NCBI RefSeq assembly: GCF_004664715.2
Contig: NC_051073.1
Location: 60,745,379 to 60,809,378 of the forward strand
Reading direction: 5' to 3'
Source: Peromyscus leucopus
Taxonomy: Eukaryota > Chordata > Mammalia > Rodentia > Cricetidae
Length of the DNA stretch: 64,000 bases
The translations under genes were made by a program, and so were the position numbers. The notes beneath the pieces were generated by a model. It made no database searches. It was not told the DNA's origin and saw only the letters and a list, made by a program, of their open reading frames with translations. Below, piece by piece: positions 37,588 to 47,830 of this stretch (the stretch's first letter is position 1; each line of letters starts with the position of its first letter).

Positions 37588-37733
37588 AGGACTGGGGATA
37601 TAATACAATAGTGCATTGTTTATCTAGTATGCATGAGACTCTAGGTTCATCCCCAGTTCAAAAAACAAAACAAGATTTAAAACAAAACAAAACAACAAAA
37701 AAAACCTACCATGACTGTAATATTAACCAAGTA

Positions 37734-37771
<38 letters not shown>

Positions 37772-37850
37772 TGTGCGTGTGCGTGTGTACAAAGAATTGA
37801 ACCTAGGACTCTACCTATATCCCCTACATACACTCTATATCCCCAGCCTA
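37588..37850. repeat. ID on plus, (GT)n, then ID-like remnant on minus
   Basis: GACTGGGGATATAATACAAT at 37590, (GT)n with GC interruptions at 37736-37789, then ATTGAACCTAGGACTC and CTATATCCCCAGCC to 37848. Confidence 0.75.
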
Positions 37851-38449
37851 ATGTTCAATCTCTGCTCAGACAAACTAGAAAAAGTTTTCGTTATCAATGA
37901 CTATCATGAATCCAAAGCAAAAATGAGAAAGAGCTTACCCACACACATTTTAGACAAATAGCATTTTTAAACCAAGATATAATTTACAAGACTACAAAAT
38001 CCACCCCTTATAAGTGTACACTTCAGTGATTCTACTCAGCATAGTCACAAAGTTGTACAGTCAGCATTACTATTTACATTAGAACATTTTCATCCCTTGA
38101 AAAGGAAACCCTGTACCCATTAACAGTCACTCCCCTGCCTCTACAGGCTTGTGTCCTGGACATTTCATGCCAAAGGCGTCACATTATCTGTTGATGTTTT
38201 GTGTCTGCCTTCTTTTTACACAGTGTGTTTTTATGGTTCATACAGGTTGGACATGCCACCAATAATTCAACACATACATTTTATTACCTATGAAGGGCAT
38301 TTTAAAAAATATGTTTGTGCTGCTTATGTTAATTGGTACAGAACTACTCAAGATTTGACCCAAAGTTCAACATATTATTTGCACACTGATCTTTTGGCCT
38401 CTAATACTGACTATCAACATTTTACATAGTTCAATTTATAAATCATATT

Positions 38450-38580
38450 ATAGCCAGATATGGTGGTATGTGTTTGTAGGCTCAGTGCTTTGGACGGCTG
38501 AGGCAGAGGATTGCTTAAACCCATGATGGGGAGACCAGCCTGGAAAATATGGGGAAACCCCTCCACTTAAAAAAAAAAAA
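38450..38580 (+). repeat. B1/B4-type SINE, diverged
   Basis: TAGCCAGATATGGTGGTATG, GGCTGAGGCAGAGGATTGC and GGAGACCAGCCTGG with an A tail. Confidence 0.75.
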
Positions 38581-39496
38581 TCCTAAAGCAAAACTTCATA
38601 GGTAAAATACTAAATATTATATGTAATACATGTTACATATAACACTATTATATATAATAATAAAATACAACACATTTTCATTTTGCTGTGTGTTTTATAA
38701 AAACTTAAGTAAAATACTTCTTGGCTTTATCTAGTATCTTACTCTCAAAGCTGTCCCTTCCCTCCTATCTTTCTGGATCATTACTGCAGCCTTGACCCCT
38801 GTCTAGAAGTGACCATTCCAGGATACACAACTAATTCAAGCTGGGTCTATTAGCTCCTTACTAGGAATACAGAAATTAAGATTCTGCTCCTACCTAGCTC
38901 TTCTCATCTTGGCTGGAAGAGCTACATCAGGAGACTGTTACTGTCACCTGATACACACAAAAACCAGAAAACCAGTCTGCAGGGAGAGAATGGTCCAGAC
39001 AGCACATAGAGAAGAGCAGCCATACACAAGGGATGGAGCACACCTGAGTGCACTATGTTGCTTCAGCTCCTGACTCTGGCCATTCCGACGGCCCAGCTAC
39101 ATTCCTGTCCTTGGACTTTATGGAATACTCTACTTCTAAGAAGTCCCTCTTGATGGTTATGTGAGGAGGTTTCTAAGATCTCCAGCCAATAGCCCTGATA
39201 CAATCACCTACCCAACAAGACTGAAGGCTCCTTTTCTTTTCTTTTTTCTTTTCTGTAGAGTGGTACCCAAGCCTTGTGTATGCTACATGAGTACAGTGCC
39301 AAAGAGCCCCTCCCCAGGCCTAAAGTTAGTTTCTTTTTAGAAGGGCTCAATTTTCACAATATTCATTAACCACTTAAATTGATACCTGTAGAATTATTTG
39401 GAAATTTATCCATTTTAAAAATACTCAATATGTTCTTGGATAACTAGGCAGAATAAAGTTAAGGTTTCTGTCCATCATCCTAAAATCCCTTACCAC

Positions 39497-39590
39497 TAGG
39501 TTGGCAACATAGCTCAGTGTTAAGAGTATTAGCCTGGTATATGGAAGGTCTTGGGTTCAACCCCCAATATCTCCTCCACACACACAAAAA
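39497..39590 (+). repeat. ID SINE, diverged
   Basis: GGTTGGCAACATAGCTCAGT and CTTGGGTTCAACCCCCAATA. Confidence 0.7.
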
Positions 39591-40608
39591 GACCAATATC
39601 AAGTACCACCAACTCAATGTATCCATTCTGCAGAAATAAGTAAAGAAATACATTTCTTCAGAAAGTAGATTATTTTGAGTTTTGTTTCATTTTCTTATCT
39701 ATCACTACATAAGCATTTGGACTTGCTTAGTAAATGTTTTTAAGCCTTTTATATATTCCTAAGAAGATTTGAAATTTCTTGGGAACAACTAACTTTCCTT
39801 TTTAAGCCAATTCCCAAAAAGTCCCACTAAAGAACATCAGTCAGCACACAGGTAAATGAGCTAACTTATCTAGATTAGTTTTCTCATCCTGTTAAGGGGA
39901 TACACTGTAATTCACCAATCTGCACACATCTAATGATTACACAAAGCTGCTGTGCAGGCAATGGAACCTTTCTTAAGCACTGCACAGTAGAGTGTCTTGG
40001 CAGGCAGCCACCATTGACCTCTGCAATGTCCATCTGCTCGTTTTCAGGAGTCATGGCTTCATTACACACAGTCCTTTTGATTGTCTTTCTCTCTTAGGGG
40101 TGGGTGGCTGAAAGACTTTTCCATTTGGGGGCACAGTCTTTTTCCTAAAACTAAATCCCGGATTTGTCATGCAATAATTTTTTTAGGGAGATTGACAAAG
40201 ATAAAGAAAAAATTTTTAAATTAATTTCTTAAATTCCTATTAGAAACAACAGAGATGAACAGGCCAATCATCCTTCAAAGTCTAAGACTTGGCTCTGGAG
40301 TGAATTCTGTAATACACTGTTTAATTTACTTACCTTCCCTAAGACATACTTAAATTTTTAAAATTATATTTCTATATTACAAAATCTTCAAGGAAATCCC
40401 CTTAAAATCACTGACGTGTTCCAACCCTGCGTAACCCCTCCTCTGTCAAGCTGGAGGCAGTTTCTGATGGCCCTGATCTCAAACATGCTTCTCTGCAGCT
40501 GAGGGAACTGTGTGTGACAAGATGACGAGAGACAAAGTGCTACTTACTTATTTCTTCCCCACTTCAGGAAACCCGGCTCTAACCGGAAAATGATTCACAC
40601 TAGAACCT

Positions 40609-41035
40609 GTTGTGGAATAGGATAGTAGCTTAACTATGTAAAGATGCGTTACATTTGTTTGTGTTGCAGAAGAATTGTTTAACTATGTGAAGATGTGTTG
40701 CTGTTTCACCTTGCCTGTCTAAGGCACCTGATTGGTCTAATAAAGAGCTGAACAGCCAGTAGCTAAGCAGAGAAAGAACAGGCGTGGCTGGCAGGCAGAG
40801 AGAAAAGGGGAGCCACCCAGACACAGAGGAAGCAGGAAAGCAGGATGGACAGTACATAGATGAGGTAAACAAGCCTCAAGGCAGCACATAGATGTAAAGA
40901 AATGGGTTAAGTTTTAAAAAAAGCTAGCTAGAAACAAGCCTAAGCTAAGGCTGAGCATTCATAATTAACAATAAGTCTCTGTGTCATGATTTAGGGGCTG
41001 GCAGTCCAGGAAAGCCCGCTAAAAGAATCTGCTGG
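40609..41035 (+). mobile_element. Solo LTR of a rodent ERVK-like family (copy 2)
   Basis: It starts TGTTGTGGAATAGGATAG. The U3 contains two versions of TTAACTATGTRAAGATG, then CTAATAAAGAGCTGAACAGC, a GGCTGGCAGGCAGAGAG block, AAGCCTAAGCTAAGGCTGAG and AATAAGTCTCTGTGTCATG. It matches 1489-1900 (reversed) and more distantly 52336-52710. No internal retroviral sequence was seen. The 3' end is approximate. Confidence 0.8.
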
Positions 41036-41744
41036 TTTTCGAGGACTCAAACTATTTGGGCAGGAAGAAACTAGAAATTGGCCTAATTCTTTTCCAAATC
41101 ACAGGCTAAGCTGGTAAATGCAGCACACACAGCTGGAACAGGCGCTCAGGGGATACTCAAGTCACCACAGCACTCCTGACAAGTCCTAAGAGTGCAGAGT
41201 GCTTACTTTCTAAGAGAAAAAAGCAGAAACAAAAGCTGCAACTTTCTGCTTTTAAAAGTGAGGGTGAGAACTGGAGATCTTAAACATTGCTCCCTAGTTC
41301 AGGTTTTAAATTGCCACCGAGACACAAATGTCCTGCTGGGTTTGCCCTGGAGAATGAGGGAAATAAAACTGAGCATCATGTCTTCTATACTACCCAAAAG
41401 TTTTCATTACAACAACTATGTAGCTTTTGATTTTGTGTTACCCTAAATAACCTCAGCCCCTTTCCACTACCAAAATCTGTAGTCCATTGGCCAGAAGGAC
41501 AGACACGTGCTGCTGATCAATTGGTCTAACAGGGCCAACCAGAATCCTTCCTAGAAATATGTCTGACACAGATGCTCAGAAAAACAAACCCCTTTCCCAC
41601 CATGTAAAGGATGTCTACAAAAGCAGAGCCGAGGAGAAACAGAGCTCTAATATCAAATCACTGGTTCTCAATCCTGAGCTTGTTCCTTAAATCTTGTAAG
41701 TTAACCTTTTATCTTTTTAAAACATTATTTTACTAACTTATTTT

Positions 41745-41922
41745 TATAAGTACTTTTCCAGATGTATTCCTGGTGCTTTTGGGGGGTCAAAAGACAGTGC
41801 CGGACTCCCTGGAACTAGAGTTACAGACAGCTGTGATCTACCATGTGGGTGCTGGGGATCGAACCCACGTCTTCTGGGAGAGCAGCCAGGGCTCTTAATC
41901 ACTGGGCCATCCCTTTAGCACA
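41745..41922 (-). repeat. B3 SINE
   Basis: GGTGCTGGGGATCGAACCCA, CCCTGGAACTAGAGTTACAG and the reversed head ATCACTGGGCCATCCCTTTA. Confidence 0.88.
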
Positions 41923-43266
41923 TAACTTTGTTATCTTTATCAGCTTCAGACTGGAAGACTTCTTTACTCTTAAAATTCTTTGAGTTGGATTTTTTTTTCT
42001 GTCAGACATAATTCAAAAATCCAATTATACTTAGAACCTGAACTATACTGATTCAGCAAAGAGGACCAAGATAAGCACAGAACCACCAGCCTCACTGAGA
42101 ATCTCTACTGTCCTTCCAAGTCTTTGTTAACTATTTTAAACGTGGACACCTCTGGACAGGCTCTGCCGTGTCTCCTATCTATCACTAATACACTACGTCC
42201 ACTGACACTCACCATTCCTGTTGTAACAATCCCTGTTATATGGGCCCTCAAAGTATGAGTCTGTCAACACTTCACTAGGGTTTCTCAAAATCCTAACATA
42301 AGCTTGTATCATTTGATTTCCTATAAAAGCTGGAGAGACAATATAGTCCAAGCAATATAATTTTATATTATATATATAATACGCAATTAAGTAGAATTTT
42401 AATTTTTTCATAATTTCAAAGACAGGTGAGGCATTCATTTCATAAAGCAAAATTTCTAAATTTAAAACAAATCCAACAAGGATAAGGCAATTTCAATATA
42501 TTTTGGCACAGCTATATCTGATGGGAATGGCAAAAGTCATAAAGCCGGCACAGCTGCTTGACAAAGATCCAGCCACCTTTGGTTTTCATCTCCACCTGCT
42601 GCACACTTGGGGGACTTTTAATATTTCTATAATTCGGGGATATTGGATTGATGGGAAATTTCTTATGAATCATTTATGCCTTCTCCCAGGAGTATTGCGT
42701 CTAAGCCTCCCCAGGAAAGTCCTAAACATACTAGCCCTCCCACTTTTAGGGAGATATCCTTATCTACTTGAAGGTCTTCCTTATGCCTTGGAGGCTGTGA
42801 CACACATAAAGAAACCAGAGGTCTCTTCATGAGGCTATGAAACATTCTTGAAACATCTGTCCCTGTACTTATGCAGGAACAAGATATTCAAAACAAAGTA
42901 AACTCAAAAAGGTTGACAAGATTCGGTGGGTTAGAGGAGTTGACCACAGATCAGACTGCAAGCCCCTTCCCACTGTATACTCAGGCAATTACACGTCATA
43001 TACAGCAACAAAGTTAGATTAGCTGAAGTTACCTCTGCCCTACAGTGACTTATATTGATGAGCAAAGTATGGAATGGAAAGATGATTAAAACAAAAACAA
43101 AAAAATGAGATGTCAGGACCTCTCTTTCTTAGAAAAGTTATGACATGCAGAGCCACTTGGTATCATATGACCAAGGAACAACAGAATGCCAGGATTAGAC
43201 ATATAGACAAATTCTATAAAGATATAAAATATAAACATTGTATTATGCCAGAATTTGAATAATAAT
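41923..43266. other. Intron 2 stretch, nothing recognised
   Basis: A plus-strand frame of 109 codons at 42503-42832 has no family resemblance that I can name. AT-rich sequence near 42360-42420. Confidence 0.5.
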
Positions 43267-43790
43267 TGTAGCAGCTTTGGCCTGAGGATTTTTCCTGGGC
43301 ACTCTGACCATTAAGAGTTAATAATACACTGCTTGGGACATGGCAACATGCCCAGGCTGGCTTGAAGATTTTTGTTTTGGTCTAATGTCCTTGTAGCCAC
43401 AAAAGCTACTGGCCTGAGAACAGGCTGTCATATGCCTCTAGATTCTTAAAAATTGGGTTATAGGGTTAATGAGTAAAAATGACAACTCTGTTTATTAATG
43501 ATGTCAAACTTGAGGGAAAATGAATGGAAATGATAACTGTTCTGTCATAGTTTATTAATGATAACTAAAAGATAAGCAAAAGGAAGTGAAACATGTCCAG
43601 AGACAAAAATAATATGATCTATGTTTTGGAACAACACAAATCTATCTATCCCTTCTTACTAAATTCTGTATAAATAAAGAAGCACTCTAGCTGCTAATCA
43701 ATCAGGCTGCAAGATTCTCACCACCACCATGACCTGGCTCACTTCCTTCCCTCACCAACTCCTTCCATCCTCTGCTGGGACCTGTCCACC
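43267..43790 (+). mobile_element. Solo LTR (ERV type) abutting Hacd2 exon 2, antisense to the gene
   Basis: It starts TGTAGCAGCTTTGGCCTGAG. Two GTTTATTAATGAT copies lie in the U3-like part, followed by a TATAAATAAAG box at 43669-43679 and CACTCTAGCTGCTAATC downstream. Layout fits an LTR read on the plus strand. The right edge is uncertain but leaves about 100 bases to the exon 2 donor at 43883. Confidence 0.65.
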
Positions 43791-43883
43791 ACCAAAGATG
43801 GCTTCCAGTAATACTTTATCATAGTAACAGCATGTTTTCTCCTTTATAACATTTGAAATTAGTGACAAAAGTCTCAAACATAC

Positions 43884-44001
43884 CTCCAGTAAGGCTCCTG
43901 TTTGGAAGAATTTCAAAGGCTTTTCTATTGAGTAATAAAGACTGTGATAGCTACCCTTAGCCAGGTATGCTCGCACCAACCCCACTGCTATCACCAGCCA
44001 C
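43884..44001 (-). CDS. Hacd2: Hacd2 exon 2 (end of codon 52 to residue 91)
   Basis: The minus strand shows a pyrimidine-rich tract ending CTTACTAG, then an exon whose first base completes Gly52. It encodes [20 protein letters not shown] and continues to ALLE, followed by a GTATGT donor. The exon is 118 nt; with the 155 coding nt of exon 1 it gives exactly 91 codons, so the donor is phase 0. The residues finish the first membrane helix and give the luminal or loop stretch ([27 protein letters not shown]), which is near-identical to mammalian HACD2 as I remember it. The next residues in the family begin ILHCAIG; no such exon was found further down the minus strand. A retroviral-type LTR lies just past the donor. 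Confidence 0.96.
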
Positions 44002-44155
44002 CTAGTAAGAAAGAGAAAGCACAATTAGGAGAGAGAACAAAAAGTTGGACTTACAATAATAAAAAGATATAGTAAAAGCACAGCTTGTTTAAAAAACAAA
44101 ACAAAACAAAACAAAAAAAACCCTAGATTTACCAAATGCTATGGTGTGACTCTAA

Positions 44156-44382
44156 CAGTGGTTCTCAACCTGTGGGTTGAGACACCTGTGGGGATCAAAC
44201 AACCCATTCACAGAGGTCACCTAAGACCACTGGAAAACACAGGTATAATACATACATTATAATTAATAACAGTAGCAAAATTACAGTTATGAAGTAGCAA
44301 CAAAAATAATTTTATGGTTGTGGGGTCACCACATGAGGAACTGTATTAAAAGGTCACAGCATTAGGAAGGTTGAGACCATTG
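44156..44382 (-). mobile_element. hAT-type nonautonomous element (URR1-like) in intron 1
   Basis: CAGTGGTTCTCAACCTGTGG at one end and GGTTGAGACCATTG at the other, with GAAGTAGCAACAAAAATAAT in the middle. Flanks CTCTAA and TTCTAA suggest a decayed nTCTAGAn target. Opposite orientation to the copy at 31260. Confidence 0.88.
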
Positions 44383-45011
44383 TTCTAATGCCACTACCCC
44401 ACCCCACACTTATGTGGCCACTAGACCCAACACAAGGAGGTCCTTCAGCTGTGGGACAGAATTTCCAAAACTGTGCACCAAAACAAACCTTCCTCATTTG
44501 CAAGTGGATTATTCCAAGTGTGGTATAAAAGTGACGGGCACACCGACTATAGCTCACAAAAAATAAAATTACACACTGGCACCTCACTCATCTGGAACTT
44601 GGCTCTTCGGTACACTTGTCTGCTGAGAACAATACACACAGAATATGCTAATGTCTTTGTGCAGGTAAATCAGATCCTACAAAGTCTAAGGGGAACAAAG
44701 GGTTCAGTTTTAATTGTTTTGTGCTGTTAAAGTGTCTTTAATAATAATATTAAGACTGGAAAAATATTTTAAACTTTTCTTACAAATGTCTCAGTGGGAC
44801 ATGTCCATATATAATCTTTCTTATCTAAATTACATATGAAATATGAATAAAAAGTTGTCTTTGAAAAAGAATAGTTTTAAATTTCCCAAAACCAAATGAG
44901 AAAAGAGATCAATAGGTTTATTGACTAGAAAAACATGAAACAAGAAAGTGCAGGAACATACAGTTGTGAACATTACCTTTCTGCTCTACTTTCCTTCTCA
45001 AAAATAAATAT

Positions 45012-45207
45012 TGCTGGGCGGTGGTGGCACACGCCTTTAATCCCAGCACTCGGGAGGCAGAGCCAGGCGGATCTCTGTGAGTTCAAGGCCAGCCTGGGTT
45101 ACCAAGTGAGTTCCAGGAAAGGCCCAAAGCTACACAGAGAAACCCTGTCTCAAAAATAAATAAATAAATAAATAAATAAAATAAAATAAAATAAAATAAA
45201 ATAAAAA
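45012..45207 (+). repeat. B1 SINE with long AAATA/AAAAT tail
   Basis: Complete B1 (GCTGGGCGGTGGTGGCACAC to AACCCTGTCTC), then about 55 bases of AAATA and AAAAT units. Confidence 0.95.
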
Positions 45208-45807
45208 TTAGGCCCTGGGATTCCCTGTTAAATCCCATAATGAAGCAAATGGAACTCAGTCATTAAGGCACATCTCAGAAAGAGCAATTGGATTTAACTA
45301 AATTTACACATTCAACCAGGCAATGGGATATATGTATTATACCTACAAACTATCATAGAAGGACATTAAATAAGGGTTTATAATAGAAGAAATGAATTAC
45401 TGGTAAAACTGGCCAGACTCCAGTTACAAATTAATGCTCAAGTTTATTATCAGTTCATTAGAGCATAACGTCCCTCTCAAAAACCCAGCTTCTCTTCCTG
45501 GTTTAAGATATCACTCCTCTCACCCTTATCTCATGCTCATCACCCAGAAAGACGTTCCCTTCTTCCTCAGAGAACTGAGTCCCCTCTGCAATACAATGCT
45601 TTTACCAACACCTTTGCTAATACAGGAGTTTTACATATGAGCATACAGAGACCCCTATATGTTCTCCTAAAAAATTGATTTGGGGGTATTTATGTGAAAG
45701 ACAATTTGTATTTGCAATAGTTTTCACTGACATGAGTTTAGATCCAGGGATTCTGAGAACTTGTATGATCTTATGCAAGTTACTTCTTAAGCCTATGTTT
45801 CTTTCTT

Positions 45808-45905
45808 TTTTCTTTTTTTGAGACAGGGTTTCCCTGTGTAGCCCTGGGTTGTCCTTGAACTTGCTCTGTAGACCAGGATGGCCTTAAACTCAGAGAACCA
45901 ACATG
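45808..45905 (-). repeat. B1 SINE, truncated
   Basis: TTTTTTTGAGACAGGGTTTC to ACTCAGAGAACC; the left half of the B1 is missing. Confidence 0.88.
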
Positions 45906-45943
45906 CAGCAGCCTGAGCCTAGGTTTCAACACCTCCTATTTCT

Positions 45944-46116
45944 TTCTTTTTTTTTTTTTTTTTTTTTTGGTTTTTTCGAGACAGGGTTTCTCTGTGTAGC
46001 TTTGCGCCTTTCCTGGAACTCACTTGGTAGCCCAGGCTGGCCTCGAACTCACAGAGATCCGCCTGCCTCTGCCTCCCGAGTGCTGGGATTAAAGGCGTGC
46101 GCCACCACTGCCCGGC
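45944..46116 (-). repeat. B1 SINE, full length, perfect 16-bp target duplication
   Basis: Reversed B1 of the cricetid type (CTTTGCGCCTTTCCTGG) flanked by AACACCTCCTATTTCT at 45928-45943 and 46117-46132. Close to consensus, so recent. Confidence 0.98.
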
Positions 46117-46456
46117 AACACCTCCTATTTCTAATACTAGCAATAAGCCTACTACCCTCCCAGCCTATTTCTTCATTAAAAAGCAACATACTAACTATAA
46201 ATCTATAGCATTTGTGTAAGTTTATATTAGCAGGTGCTAATATCAGCATCTGAAGGATACACAAAATTAGCTGACTCAAGTAAGGTGATCTGGGTGGAAC
46301 AGCACTGTATGCATGTCTTTGTGTATATTTTAAAATTTGAACTCTGCCAATGTATTTCCTACTCTATAAAATAATTAAGACTGGATTTTCAATATACATG
46401 CCTTAATTTTTTTTTTCTGTATATTTGAAAGCTTTACCAAAAAAAAAAAAAAAAAA

Positions 46457-46655
46457 AGCTGGAAAAATGGCTACAGTGCTTAAGTAGAGCGCATGCAAGT
46501 GTGGAGGCCCTGGGTTCAGTTCCAGGACCAGTAAATAAACAAACGAATGAATGCTAGGGAGTCAAGAGTGGTGGCACAGGTCCCACTAGCAGTCAGAAGA
46601 CTGAGACAGGAGGATCACAAGTTCTGGGCCAGGCAAAACTACATAATGAGCAAAG
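46457..46655 (+). repeat. B4 SINE
   Basis: ID-like GCTGGAAAAATGGCTACAG and GCCCTGGGTTCAGTTCC, then B1-like GAGTGGTGGCACAGGTCCC and GACTGAGACAGGAGGATC. Confidence 0.8.
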
Positions 46656-47373
46656 AGAAAGGGGAACAGGAAAAGGAAAGTAAGAAAACGTGTTTGACAC
46701 CTCAGAACTTTCCTAACAAATTATACTGTGATTCACCTCACCAAAACCACCGGATTGCGAAAGTGGATTCACCTAGCCCAATTCTATCAAACTGGAAAAG
46801 GGGGGAAAAAAGAGGCCCAGAGAAAGCAGCGGATTTATTCGAAGTCACACAGCAAGTTGCGTGAGAACTAAAACTCTGCTATTAAGGGACAGGCTGAAAG
46901 TGAGGTTAAAACCCGTCTTGAGCGTCGATTTCTCTCCCAACCCCACCCGGCCCCCGTGCTCCCTAGAAAAGTCCAAACCCCGTCTGTCGGACAGCTCCGA
47001 CTCGGGTGGCCGGCCCCAAACTTTGATCGCGTCCCCACTCCCGCGGAGGTGAGAGCTCTGCCCGGGGTTTTGAAATCGACCGCTGAAATGAATGGTCTCC
47101 GCCGCCGGCGCTCGGGACCGCCCGCCGGTCCGTCCGTCCGTCCGCCCGGGCTGGCCTCGGCTCCGCTCCCCTCCGCACCTGTGGCCAGCCCACCCGCCCC
47201 GCCGAGGAGGCCCCGGCCGGGCAGCCCCCCGGGCCAGCCTTCCCCGCGCTCCGCCGAGCCCGCACCGCGGCCACCCCGGGGCTGCGGCTGCCCACACTCG
47301 GCCGCGCGGGCTGCCCGGCGCCCGGCCGCAGAGGCTCGCTCCCCGCCTCCCCGTGCCTGGCCCCCAGGCTCAC

Positions 47374-47528
47374 CCGGCCGTCATCACCACGTTGTAGATG
47401 ACCAGGTACGCCGTGGCCACGGGCCCGGGGCCCTTCTTCTTCCGCGGGCCGCTGCCTTCGCCGGCCCCGGCTCGGCCGCTGCCGCCCCCGTTCCCCTTGG
47501 TCGCCGCGGTCGCCGCCACTGCCGCCAT
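47374..47528 (-). CDS. Hacd2: Hacd2 exon 1, coding part (residues 1-51 plus two bases of codon 52)
   Basis: Hacd2 encodes 3-hydroxyacyl-CoA dehydratase 2, a multi-pass ER membrane enzyme. It performs the third step of very-long-chain fatty acid elongation, dehydrating 3-hydroxyacyl-CoA to trans-2-enoyl-CoA. The minus strand reads ATG at 47528 in a GACATGGCGG context. The product begins [16 protein letters not shown], continues with a basic RKKKGPGP stretch at about residues 29-36, and then enters the first membrane segment ([14 protein letters not shown], 38-51). This matches the Ala/Gly-rich N terminus of mammalian HACD2 as I know it. The exon ends in GCCGG followed by a GTGAGC donor; without splicing the frame meets TGA at once, so the exon end is clear. 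The catalytic residues lie in later exons that were not found. Longer open frames over this spot are GC-rich shadows. Identification is firm; the 5'UTR extent is not known. Confidence 0.94.
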
Positions 47529-47664
47529 GTCGAGCGCCCGCAGCCCGCTCGCCTCGCGCGCGCACGCACCTCAGCCCCGGCTGGGTACTGCGAGGGGGCG
47601 GAGGGAGGGACGGAGAGGGGGCGGGGCCGCGGCACGGGGCGGAGCCGGGACAGCGCCCACGGGG

Positions 47665-47676
47665 GCCGCCATCTTG
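47665..47676 (-). promoter_or_regulatory. YY1-type initiator motif, proximal copy
   Basis: CAAGATGGCGGC on the minus strand, same orientation as Hacd2, 137 bases upstream of the start codon. The ATG inside it would be an upstream start if it lies within the transcript. Confidence 0.7.
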
Positions 47677-47734
47677 GGTGAGGGCAAAGACGCTCCAGGC
47701 GCTCCCGCTCCCCCCTGCGCTGGTCTGGGTCACC

Positions 47735-47746
47735 GCCGCCATCTTG
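47735..47746 (-). promoter_or_regulatory. YY1-type initiator motif, distal copy
   Basis: A second identical CAAGATGGCGGC on the minus strand, 70 bases upstream of the first and in the same orientation. Two identical copies suggest two clustered start sites. Confidence 0.7.
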
Positions 47747-47780
47747 GTTGCGGGGGTGGGGGGCGCTGCCACTCCTTCCC

Positions 47781-47790
47781 CACTTCCGGC
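47781..47790 (-). promoter_or_regulatory. ETS-family motif
   Basis: The minus strand reads GCCGGAAGTG, a close match to the ETS/GABP consensus common in CpG-island promoters. A TGACGT half CRE lies 10 bases further upstream. Confidence 0.55.
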
Positions 47791-47830
47791 ACGCGGAACA
47801 TGACGTGCAGCGCCATGTTCGATTAGGTTA

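Larger units (their letters stand above)
44002..47373 (-). other. Hacd2: Hacd2 intron 1
   Basis: This is 3372 bases between the GTGAGC donor of exon 1 and the TTTCTTACTAG acceptor of exon 2. It contains a hAT-type element, three B1 copies and a B4-type copy, listed separately. The first 450 bases downstream of exon 1 are still CpG island. The parts between repeats (44390-45010, 45210-45805, 46135-46455) show no exon-like reading frame that I recognise. Confidence 0.9.
46940..47800. promoter_or_regulatory. CpG island at the 5' end of Hacd2
   Basis: This is the only stretch of the window with dense CpG dinucleotides and high GC, against AT-rich, CpG-poor surroundings. It covers exon 1, the start of intron 1 and about 270 bases upstream. 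A small CCGT tandem lies near 47131-47143. Such islands usually mark constitutive promoters that are unmethylated in the germ line, which fits a housekeeping lipid enzyme. Edges are approximate. Confidence 0.92.
47529..47830 (-). promoter_or_regulatory. Hacd2: Hacd2 core promoter and 5'UTR region, TATA-less
   Basis: Upstream of the start codon the minus strand has no TATA box. It shows GC boxes (47617-47627 and near 47635), two copies of CAAGATGGCGGC (47665-47676 and 47735-47746), an ETS-type GCCGGAAGTG (47781-47790) and a TGACGT half CRE (47801-47806 on the plus strand). CAAGATGGCGGC in the sense orientation is the classic YY1 motif found just downstream of TATA-less start sites. Transcription therefore likely begins in or just upstream of 47676-47800. 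The exact start is inference. Confidence 0.75.

Noticed and set aside
42503..42832. 109-codon frame on the plus strand
   Set aside because: No similarity that I can name; intronic and antisense to Hacd2. Not enough to call a gene.
46956..47681. 241-codon open frame on the plus strand over the CpG island
   Set aside because: Pro/Ala/Arg composition typical of GC-rich antisense frames, no known domain, and it overlaps a real exon on the other strand.
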